A stretch of DNA of 12,939 nt from Bacteroidetes bacterium UBA7692. Lineage in GTDB: Bacteria; Bacteroidota; Bacteroidia; Chitinophagales; LD1. Every line of letters starts with the position of its first letter. Within the stretch, counting starts at the first letter, position 1. A model generated the notes under the pieces. The model was not told the DNA's origin. It worked only from the letters and a program-made list of their open reading frames with translations, and ran no database searches. Made by a program: the position numbers and the translations under genes. This document shows, one piece after another, positions 8,061-12,939 of this stretch. The stretch covers positions 3,274 to 16,212 of the forward strand of contig DLGO01000126.1 in assembly GCA_002482725.1 (NCBI GenBank), read 5' to 3'.

Positions 8061-8090
8061 TTTGACATATAGCAAAAGTTGGTACGGTTG
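8061..8090 (+). promoter_or_regulatory. Candidate clpC promoter
   Basis: TTTG (8061-8064, also readable as TTGACA at 8062-8067) is followed after 18 bp by TACGGTTG (8083-8090), a one-mismatch match to the Bacteroidota -7 box TAnnTTTG. Transcription would start about 8095, leaving a leader of roughly a dozen bases before the ATG at 8108. The arrangement is plausible but unproven, and the very short leader is a mild objection. Confidence 0.4.
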
Positions 8091-8107
8091 TTGAAAATAT
8101 AGAACAC

Positions 8108-10678
8108 ATGGAAGCAAAATTTTCACCGAAAGTAAAGCAGGTAATCAGCTATAGCCGAGAAGAAGCCCTGCGATTGAATCACGACTTTATCGGTATTGAG
8201 CATCTGATGCTGGGCTTAATAAGGGATGGCGAGAGCCTCGCCATTAAGACGTTGAAAGCATTGGACCTGGATCCGATAATGCTACGCAAAATCGTGGAGG
8301 ATTCTATCCGCGATAAGACTGCGAAAGCGGTATTTAACCCTAATTCGATACCACTGACCAAACAGGCAGAGAAAGTACTTAAAATAACCGTTCTGGAAGC
8401 GAAAGTGATGAAGAGCGATGTGATAGGCACCGAACACCTGCTGATGTCGATACTGAAAAACAAAGACAATATAGTAACCGCTATACTGAACCAACAGGAC
8501 ATCAACTACGATGTGTTTGTGGCAGAGCTGGAAACTGTAAAATCTGACGCTACAGGCGAGACAAACGACAACATAAAATCGGAAAGCGGAGGCGACTCCC
8601 CGGAAGATGAGTTTGATGACGAAAAACGCTCTGGCGGCTACAACCAGCCACCTGCTGGCAAAAAGCCGGGCAATAACAAATCTAAAACACCGGTGCTGGA
8701 CAACTTTGGTCGCGATGTAACGCATGCTGCCGAAGAAGGAACGCTGGACCCTATTGTAGGCCGTGAGTCGGAGATAGAGCGTGTATCACAGATACTATCG
8801 AGAAGGAAGAAAAACAACCCGATACTGATAGGTGAGCCGGGCGTGGGTAAAACTGCTGTGGTAGAGGGACTTGCGCTTCGTATCATTCAGAAAAAAGTAT
8901 CGCGCGTATTGTTCAACAAACGAATCGTGATGCTGGACCTGGCTGCCCTGGTAGCAGGTACCAAGTACCGTGGCCAGTTTGAGGAGCGCATGAAAGCGAT
9001 AATGAACGAGCTGGAGAAAAACAGGGACGTGATCCTGTTTATAGATGAGATACACACTATAGTAGGTGCAGGTGGAGCAACCGGTTCACTGGATGCATCC
9101 AACATATTTAAACCGGCCCTGGCACGTGGCGAGCTACAATGCATAGGCGCATCTACGCTGGATGAGTACCGCCAGTACATAGAGAAAGACGGTGCCCTTG
9201 ACAGGCGTTTCCAAAGGGTAATGATAGACCCGCCAAGCCCGGATGAGGCAGTGCAGATATTGACCAACATTATGCCTAAGTACGAAGACTACCATAATGT
9301 GACTTATAGTGCAGAGGCTATAGCAGCTTGTGTGGGATTGAGTACCCGTTACATTACCGACAGGTTCCTACCTGACAAAGCGATAGATGTAATGGATGAG
9401 GTGGGTGCACGTGTGCACTTGAAGAATATCCACGTTCCTAAGAACATCATAGAGCTGGAAAAACAGGTAGAAGAGATAAAGAACGAGAAGAACCAGGTGG
9501 TGAAAAGCCAGAAGTACGAAGAAGCTGCAAGGCTGCGCGATACTGAGAAGAAACTGCTGGAAGACCTGGAGAAAGCAAAAGTGCAGTGGGATGAAGATTC
9601 CAAGACCAAGCGCTACCCTGTAACCGAAGAGGATATAGCCGAAGTAGTGGGCATGATGACCGGTATACCGGTAAACAAAATAGCGCAGACCGAAGGGAAC
9701 AAGCTATTGAGCATGCATACCGAAATACAAGGCTCGGTAGTAGGGCAGGAGGACGCCATTAAAAAGGTGACCCGTGCTATACAGCGTAACCGTGTGGGAC
9801 TGAAAGACCCGAACAAGCCGATTGGTACGTTCATATTCCTGGGGCCTACTGGTGTGGGTAAAACAGAGTTGGCAAAGACCATAGCAAGATACCTGTTCGA
9901 CAGTGAGGATTCGCTGATACGCATAGATATGAGCGAGTACATGGAGAAATTCAGCATCAGCCGATTGGTGGGTGCGCCTCCGGGATACGTGGGCTACGAA
10001 GAGGGCGGACAGCTTACTGAAAAGGTGCGCAGGAAACCATACTCTGTAGTATTGCTGGATGAGATAGAGAAAGCCCACCCGGATGTGTTCAATATACTGT
10101 TGCAGGTATTGGATGATGGTATACTTACTGACTCATTGGGCAGGAAGGTAGACTTCAAGAACACGCTTATCATTATGACATCGAACATAGGAGCGCGTGA
10201 CCTTAAAGAGTTTGGCCAGGGTGTAGGTTTTGCGACCAAAACCAAAACCGAGCAGAGCGACGACTACAGCAAAGGTGTAATCACCAAAGCGTTGAAACGC
10301 ACTTTTAGCCCTGAGTTCCTGAACAGGATAGATGATGTTATCATCTTCAACTCACTGGAGAAAGATGCTATCTTTAAAATCATAGATATAGTGTTGAAAG
10401 ACGTGGTGAAACGCGTAATAGACCTTGGCTACGACATTAAGCTTAGCGATGATGCGAAGGAGTTCCTGAGCGAGAAAGGCTACGACCCTGCTTATGGTGC
10501 GCGTCCGCTGCACAGGGCTTTGCAGAAGTATGTAGAAGATCCGTTGGCAGAAGAGATATTGAAAGGCACTGCCAAGCCGGGTGAGATATTCCAGTTTGAC
10601 CTGAACAAGGAAACACAGGAGCTGGTAATAACCGCGGTAAAGCCGGGAAAAAAGAAAGCAGAACCGGAAGCTAAATAA
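8108..10678 (+). CDS. clpC: ATP-dependent Clp protease ATPase subunit ClpC
   Basis: 856 aa, typical for ClpC. This Hsp100 AAA+ unfoldase feeds substrates to the ClpP peptidase in the cytoplasm. The Clp_N double repeat is at 1-145 (FIGIEHLMLGLIRDGES, then VIGTEHLLMSILKNKDN). A Gly/Pro/acid linker follows (about 150-195). NBD1 has Walker A GEPGVGKT (242-249), Walker B VILFIDE (308-314) and arginines at 366-367. The middle domain has a UVR motif (KYEEAARLRDTEKKLLEDL, 469-487), which separates ClpC from ClpB. NBD2 has Walker A GPTGVGKT (579-586) and Walker B VVLLDEIE (647-654). The ClpP-docking loop GVGF is at 705-708, and the D2-small domain ends with YDPAYGARPLHRALQ. The tail is Lys/Glu-rich. 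All ATPase motifs are intact. It is monocistronic: divergent from the STAS gene and closed by a strong terminator 22 bp after the stop. No clpP is in the window. Confidence 0.98.
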   Translation: MEAKFSPKVKQVISYSREEALRLNHDFIGIEHLMLGLIRDGESLAIKTLKALDLDPIMLRKIVEDSIRDKTAKAVFNPNSIPLTKQAEKVLKITVLEAKVMKSDVIGTEHLLMSILKNKDNIVTAILNQQDINYDVFVAELETVKSDATGETNDNIKSESGGDSPEDEFDDEKRSGGYNQPPAGKKPGNNKSKTPVLDNFGRDVTHAAEEGTLDPIVGRESEIERVSQILSRRKKNNPILIGEPGVGKTAVVEGLALRIIQKKVSRVLFNKRIVMLDLAALVAGTKYRGQFEERMKAIMNELEKNRDVILFIDEIHTIVGAGGATGSLDASNIFKPALARGELQCIGASTLDEYRQYIEKDGALDRRFQRVMIDPPSPDEAVQILTNIMPKYEDYHNVTYSAEAIAACVGLSTRYITDRFLPDKAIDVMDEVGARVHLKNIHVPKNIIELEKQVEEIKNEKNQVVKSQKYEEAARLRDTEKKLLEDLEKAKVQWDEDSKTKRYPVTEEDIAEVVGMMTGIPVNKIAQTEGNKLLSMHTEIQGSVVGQEDAIKKVTRAIQRNRVGLKDPNKPIGTFIFLGPTGVGKTELAKTIARYLFDSEDSLIRIDMSEYMEKFSISRLVGAPPGYVGYEEGGQLTEKVRRKPYSVVLLDEIEKAHPDVFNILLQVLDDGILTDSLGRKVDFKNTLIIMTSNIGARDLKEFGQGVGFATKTKTEQSDDYSKGVITKALKRTFSPEFLNRIDDVIIFNSLEKDAIFKIIDIVLKDVVKRVIDLGYDIKLSDDAKEFLSEKGYDPAYGARPLHRALQKYVEDPLAEEILKGTAKPGEIFQFDLNKETQELVITAVKPGKKKAEPEAK

Positions 10679-10700
10679 GCCGAAGGACGACTGATAACAG

Positions 10701-10735
10701 AAAGGCCGATAGTGTAATGCTATCGGCCTTTTTTT
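10701..10735 (+). terminator. Intrinsic terminator of clpC
   Basis: A perfect 12-bp stem AAAGGCCGATAG / CTATCGGCCTTT with loop TGTAATG is followed by an uninterrupted T run (10729-10735). It lies 22 bp after the clpC stop and points rightward. The A-rich 5' side makes it partly usable in reverse, but no gene needs that. Confidence 0.93.
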
Positions 10736-10760
10736 ATGGGGTAGAATGTGTAACGTGGAT

Positions 10761-10768
10761 TAACTTTG
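10761..10768 (+). promoter_or_regulatory. Bacteroidota -7 promoter box (TAACTTTG)
   Basis: An exact match to TAnnTTTG, just after the clpC terminator and 24 bp before the ATG at 10793. A TTTG -33 box is not evident upstream. The box overlaps a TTG codon at 10766 that could be mistaken for a start of the next gene, which supports the ATG instead. Confidence 0.45.
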
Positions 10769-10792
10769 TTGAGATATGTTTATTTCATTTTA

Positions 10793-11254
10793 ATGCGGTT
10801 CCTGGTCATCTACAAAGCGTTTACTGGGTTCAACAATGCTATCAACTACAGGCCACCGGTGAAGCAGGAAAGTAAGCATAACAGACCGCAATCCGTTACT
10901 TCATGGAGCGAAAGGGTAAGAATGGCTAACGAACATATCACAGCAAGGCTAAAGCCGCTGATGGCCTATATTGAATCCTACCAGGCACACAAGCGCGAAG
11001 CCATATTTGAAGAAATACTGGCCTTAATCAGAGGTCTAAGGTATAAGGAACACAAAAAACAAGAAACAAGGCGGTTTTATAATGAGTTTAAAGCCGCTCT
11101 GGATGCCTACACCATAGATATGGTGGGCAAACCTGAATACGACGAACTACGCATAGCTGTAAACCCCAAAAGGAACCTATTTATATTCGCCATTGAGCGT
11201 AACAGCCTGCACCCCCGTGGTAAGATAAGTTTTGAAAGTGATGGTGAATGGTAG
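10793..11254 (+). CDS. Hypothetical protein, 153 aa
   Basis: Not recognised. From the ATG the product is 153 aa, beginning MRFLVIYKAFTGFNNAINYRPP. A short hydrophobic stretch at the N-terminus is too short and too interrupted for a confident signal peptide or membrane helix. The middle (about 35-115) is basic and helical (ERVRMANEHITARLKPLM, EEILALIRGLRYKEHKKQ). The C-terminal part, DELRIAVNPKRNLFIFAIERN then GKISFESDGEW, looks like beta strands. A frame-extending TTG at 10766 exists but falls inside a promoter-like TAACTTTG box, so the ATG at 10793 is preferred. The gene stands alone between the clpC terminator and a 184-bp gap. Coding is likely from length and clean termination, but without homologues it remains a prediction. 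Confidence 0.6.
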   Translation: MRFLVIYKAFTGFNNAINYRPPVKQESKHNRPQSVTSWSERVRMANEHITARLKPLMAYIESYQAHKREAIFEEILALIRGLRYKEHKKQETRRFYNEFKAALDAYTIDMVGKPEYDELRIAVNPKRNLFIFAIERNSLHPRGKISFESDGEW

Positions 11255-11264
11255 TTACCACTTA

Positions 11265-11315
11265 TGGCAGAACTTTTAAAACACATGTTGGGTTTAATAC
11301 CTCAATAATCTGCCA
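11265..11315. repeat. Inverted repeat TGGCAGA / TCTGCCA
   Basis: Perfect 7-bp arms at 11265-11271 and 11309-11315 are separated by 37 bp. Pairing can continue outward as TTA/TAA if one C is bulged. It starts 10 bp after the stop of the 153-aa gene. No T tract follows, so a terminator role is doubtful. It could be an mRNA 3' structure or a remnant of a small element. Confidence 0.4.
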
Positions 11316-11414
11316 CTAATAAAAAGCGAACATGAATTATTTAAATTTATAGTTTAAAATGTGCCATAATGTCTATTTTTCTGTGGTTTGGTTAGGTAGT
11401 TGCACTACGTTAAG

Positions 11415-11432
11415 TCCACATAAAACCGTGGA
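11415..11432 (+). promoter_or_regulatory. Small hairpin before the 91-aa gene
   Basis: Perfect TCCAC-N8-GTGGA dyad ending 6 bp before the ATG at 11439. In the mRNA it would cover the ribosome-landing zone, and in DNA it could be a small operator. No Shine-Dalgarno sequence or convincing promoter box is seen in the 184-bp gap 11255-11438. Confidence 0.35.
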
Positions 11433-11438
11433 TTATAT

Positions 11439-11714
11439 ATGTATACAGTTTTACTTACTTATGATTTAGAAGCAGGAAATCCGGCAAGAGAATCAAAACA
11501 CAACCTTGTTAAAAATGCAATGAAGAAAAATGGGTATGCTGATGAAACCCAGACTACTGACGGTAAAATAGTTCCATTACCCAACACGACACTTGAAAAA
11601 AGCGACATCACAATTGATATTGCACTTAAAGATTTAAGAGTCGCAGCTGAACTTAACGGTGCTAAGGTTGAAAAAGCTATTGCTGTCCTTCTTAGTAAGG
11701 CTTTAGTTATTTAG
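11439..11714 (+). CDS. Small protein, possible Cas2/VapD-like ferredoxin fold (91 aa)
   Basis: 91 aa from an ATG at 11439, ending in LLSKALVI. The order of predicted elements is beta (YTVLLTYDL, 2-10), helix (SKHNLVKNAMKKNGY, 19-33), hairpin strands (GKIVPLPNTTLEKS), helix (IALKDLRVAAELNGA), strand (KVEKAIAVLLS). This beta-alpha-beta-beta-alpha-beta layout, with an N-terminal TYDL and a mid-protein LPNTTL, recalls small Cas2/VapD-like or SinR-family proteins. The resemblance is from memory and weak, and no catalytic residue can be assigned. There are no cas genes or CRISPR repeats in the window. The gene is visibly richer in A and T than clpC and the kinases, hinting at separate ancestry. It ends 36 bp before a strong terminator and looks like a single-gene unit. 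Confidence 0.68.
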   Translation: MYTVLLTYDLEAGNPARESKHNLVKNAMKKNGYADETQTTDGKIVPLPNTTLEKSDITIDIALKDLRVAAELNGAKVEKAIAVLLSKALVI

Positions 11715-11750
11715 CCCTATGTGAAATTTTATTGGAAAAAAGAATTAGCT

Positions 11751-11780
11751 ATAGCTGCCTTCGGGCGGCTATCGTTTTTT
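11751..11780 (+). terminator. Intrinsic terminator of the 91-aa gene (UUCG loop)
   Basis: A 9-bp stem ATAGCTGCC / GGCGGCTAT with one G-U pair closes a TTCG tetraloop (11760-11763). It is followed by CG and six Ts (11775-11780). It points rightward and lies 36 bp after the stop. Confidence 0.88.
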
Positions 11781-11806
11781 AGGCCTTTAATATGTAATTT
11801 GGTATT

Positions 11807-11856
11807 AAACCTGCTTTAAAATTGATGTAGGTTTTGTTTTAAATGTGTGCAGGTTT
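11807..11856. repeat. Long imperfect inverted repeat
   Basis: The left arm AAACCTGCTTTAAAA (11807-11821) is matched by the reverse complement of 11837-11856 over all 15 bases if five bases (TGTGT, 11844-11848) in the right arm are bulged. The loop is 15 nt. It begins 27 bp after the T tract of the preceding terminator. It could be a cruciform, a protein site or the trace of a small mobile element. Confidence 0.5.
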
Positions 11857-11870
11857 TGTTTTGCGGTTTA
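11827..11870. repeat. Two adjacent 22-bp direct repeats
   Basis: TGTAGGTTTTGTTTT (from 11827) and TGCAGGTTTTGTTTT (from 11849) agree at 14 of 15 bases with a 22-bp period; the last 7 bases of each unit diverge. The second copy shares bases with the inverted repeat 11807-11856. Confidence 0.5.
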
Positions 11871-12058
11871 TACTGGAGGGGAAGTAGGACTTGGTGGGTG
11901 GTAAATCTTTTCACCACCAAAAGCGGGATGATTTTATGCTGTTAACGTTTTTTCAATACCTGCCAATGGGCTTGATAATCATGTGGTTAGGTGCGCTTAG
12001 AAATTTTGCCGCCTTTCTTGCTAGAGTCGTATGCCATTGTGAATTTAGATTAGCGCGT

Positions 12059-12123
12059 GGGTAGTTGTACCCGGAGCGTTCTTAGATAGCAGGAGAGGGT
12101 TGGTATAGCACGCGGCCACGGGT
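12059..12123. repeat. Diverged direct repeat, copy 1 (left of the array)
   Basis: It shares ordered blocks with 12829-12939: GTAGTTG near the start, AGCAG followed by a GA-rich run and TGGTA, then TAGCACGCGGCCAC-GGGT against TAACACACGACCACAGGGT (three G/A changes and one inserted base). Copy 1 lacks about 45 bp present between the first two blocks of copy 2. Confidence 0.42.
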
Positions 12124-12174
12124 AGGAAGAAGCAAGCTCTGCTTGTTTGGCTGGTGTGTTGGAAAGATAGAAAC

Positions 12175-12194
12175 GGGTTCAGAGAACCCTTTTT
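12175..12194 (+). terminator. Intrinsic terminator, first of a tandem pair
   Basis: A perfect 6-bp stem GGGTTC / GAACCC with loop AGA is followed directly by TTTTT (12190-12194). No protein gene ends nearby, so it would terminate an RNA from the gene-free region or read-through from the left. Confidence 0.7.
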
Positions 12195-12201
12195 GTCTGA
12201 G

Positions 12202-12241
12202 GTTCGGGATGCCCTTTGGAACATCCCGAACAGCATTTTTT
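12202..12241 (+). terminator. Intrinsic terminator, second of a tandem pair
   Basis: A perfect 10-bp stem GTTCGGGATG / CATCCCGAAC around a 10-nt loop, then four bases and TTTTTT (12236-12241). The tandem repeat array begins two bases after the T tract, so this hairpin separates it from leftward transcription. Confidence 0.72.
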
Positions 12242-12243
12242 AG

Positions 12244-12811
12244 CCGACAGTTCGGGAAAGAAAAAGCCGACAGGCGATAGATGATTTATACCGACAGCCA
12301 CTCAACATGAGTGCCGTTGAAAATATGGGGTGAAAGTACCGACAGAATTGGTGCGGAGAGGCCGACAAGATGGAAGGTAAATGAGCCGACAATTCGGGTA
12401 AGAAAAAGCCGACATCGGATAGGTTACTAAGACCGACAGCCGCTCAACGTGAGTGCCGTTGAAAACAGGAGATGAAAGTACCGACAGAATCGGTGTAGAA
12501 AAGCCGACAAGATGTAAAGTGAAAGAGCCGATAATTCGGGTAAGGAAAAGCCGACAGCCGATAGGTTATTTATACCGACAGCTGCTCAACGTGGTTGCCG
12601 TTGAAAACAGGAGGTGAAAGTACCGACAGAATAGGTGCGGAGAAGCCGACAAGATGGAGGGTGAAAGAGCCGACAATTCGGGAAAGGAAAAGCCGACAGC
12701 CGATAGGTTATTTATACCGACAGCCGCTCAACGAGAGAGCTGATAAAAACATGAGGTGAAAGTACCGACAGAATCGGTGCGGAGAAGCCGACAGCGGAAG
12801 TGAAAAGTGCA
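12244..12811. repeat. Hierarchical tandem repeat: four 142-bp units of six CCGACA modules
   Basis: Units start at 12244, 12386, 12528 and 12670, each exactly 142 bp. Every unit splits into six modules of 23, 24, 23, 25, 23 and 24 bp. Modules A, B, C, E and F begin with CCGACA (CCGATA once, at 12528). Module D begins with CCGTTG, or CTGATA in unit 4. Counting the T variant, the head occurs 20 times at 23/24-bp spacing, or 48 bp across D. By hand, units 2 and 3 differ at about 18 of 142 positions, and units 3 and 4 at about 12 of 118 over A-E. Unit 4 module F diverges at the right edge. Since 142 is not a multiple of 3, units do not keep a reading frame, so coding is unlikely. It is not CRISPR: modules are not repeat plus unique spacer, and the whole 142-bp unit recurs. 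Confidence 0.95.
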
Positions 12812-12828
12812 GGGGTTTTTCTTGTAGT

Positions 12829-12939
12829 GTAGTTGGTCTCTAGCGCAAGGCCCAAGCACCGCTTCGCTAAAGCGTGCGCCAGGGAGTGCCATTAGCAGCC
12901 GAAAAGGAGTGGTACGGTGATAACACACGACCACAGGGT
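12829..12939. repeat. Diverged direct repeat, copy 2, with hairpin (right of the array)
   Basis: This segment after the array shares three ordered blocks with 12059-12123 and may continue beyond the window. It adds an internal structured segment, CGCTT-CGCTA-AAGCG (12860-12874), extendable by GCA/TGC with one bulged C. No supported gene lies here; the minus-strand frame over 12728-12934 runs from the repeat array into this segment and looks spurious. Confidence 0.42.

Larger units (their letters stand above)
7802..8107. other. Divergent intergenic region between the STAS gene and clpC
   Basis: 306 bp, strongly AT-rich, with no gene. It must contain start signals for both directions. It holds a TATATTTA box on the minus strand (7830-7823), a promoter-like pair before clpC, and two small dyads: CCTTT-GATT-AAAGG (7876-7889) and AATCT-N11-AGATT (7916-7936). 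No CIRCE or CtsR-type operator was recognised, so heat-shock control of clpC cannot be read from it. Confidence 0.6.
11781..12049. other. Gene-free stretch with inverted and direct repeats
   Basis: No supported coding frame. It contains the inverted repeat 11807-11856, an overlapping 22-bp direct repeat, and a dyad GGTGGT-N10-ACCACC (11897-11918) lacking a T tract. The remainder (about 11920-12049) shows nothing recognisable. Confidence 0.55.
12053..12241 (+). ncRNA. Candidate structured non-coding RNA region
   Basis: Four hairpins follow each other: GGGTA-GTTG-TACCC (12059-12072), AAGCAAGC-TCT-GCTTGTTT (12130-12148, one G-U), GGGTTC-AGA-GAACCC plus T5 (12175-12194), and a 10-bp stem plus T6 (12202-12241). 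CGCGTG (12054-12059) could also pair with CACGCG (12109-12114), closing the 5' part, although it shares base 12059 with the first hairpin. Two T tracts on the same strand indicate a rightward transcript. The minus-strand open frame of 63 codons here has no protein-like features. No promoter was identified and no known RNA family was recognised, so this is a structural inference. Confidence 0.4.

Noticed and set aside
8282..8725. Minus-strand open frame of 147 codons
   Set aside because: It lies antisense to the Clp_N domain and linker of clpC.
11897..11918. GGTGGT/ACCACC hairpin as a terminator
   Set aside because: It is followed by an A-rich sequence, not a T tract, on the plus strand and by CACC on the minus strand.
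12045..12236. Minus-strand open frame of 63 codons
   Set aside because: It coincides with four hairpins and two terminators, and its product has no protein-like pattern.
12622..12690. Ribosome-binding-like AGGAGGTGA in the repeat units
   Set aside because: It is not followed by a start codon at usable distance, and the unit length of 142 bp breaks any frame.
12244..12811. CRISPR array
   Set aside because: The recurring head is only 6-8 bp, the sequences between heads recur every 142 bp instead of being unique, and no cas gene is present.
12728..12934. Minus-strand open frame of 68 codons
   Set aside because: It covers the decayed last repeat unit and the hairpin segment after it. The product is rich in Cys, Arg and His with no domain pattern.

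Overview
The window looks like chromosomal DNA from a member of the Bacteroidota, most likely near Chitinophagaceae or Sphingobacteriia. The support is indirect. There is a ClpC with a UVR-type middle domain, there are tandem soluble TPR-histidine kinases, Shine-Dalgarno sequences are mostly absent, and several AT-rich leaders carry boxes like the Bacteroidota -7 element TAnnTTTG. No species can be named from the sequence alone.

Left part (1-7801, minus strand). Reading in the direction of transcription, a STAS-domain anti-sigma-factor antagonist is followed by ribonuclease Z. Four tandem paralogues come next. The first two (614 and 594 aa) are complete cytosolic TPR-coiled-coil-histidine kinases with overlapping ends. 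The third (458 aa) keeps the TPRs and the phospho-acceptor HDLREP helix pair but stops before the ATPase domain. The fourth runs off the left edge after its TPR region and the shared NFDKAA linker. No response regulator or transmembrane sensor is visible, so the cluster looks like an intracellular phosphorelay in which paralogues could heterodimerise.

Middle (7802-10740). A divergent 306-bp intergenic region precedes clpC (856 aa, intact, plus strand), which ends at a textbook intrinsic terminator.

Right part (10741-12939). Two small genes of unknown function follow, one of 153 aa and one of 91 aa. The 91-aa product has a possible Cas2/VapD-like ferredoxin-type layout and ends at a UUCG-loop terminator. 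The last 1.16 kb has no convincing gene but is highly organised. It holds an imperfect long inverted repeat, a block of strong hairpins ending in two intrinsic terminators, and a hierarchical tandem repeat of four units of exactly 142 bp. Each unit is built from six CCGACA-headed modules of 23-25 bp. Diverged direct repeats flank the array. This array is the most unusual object in the window.
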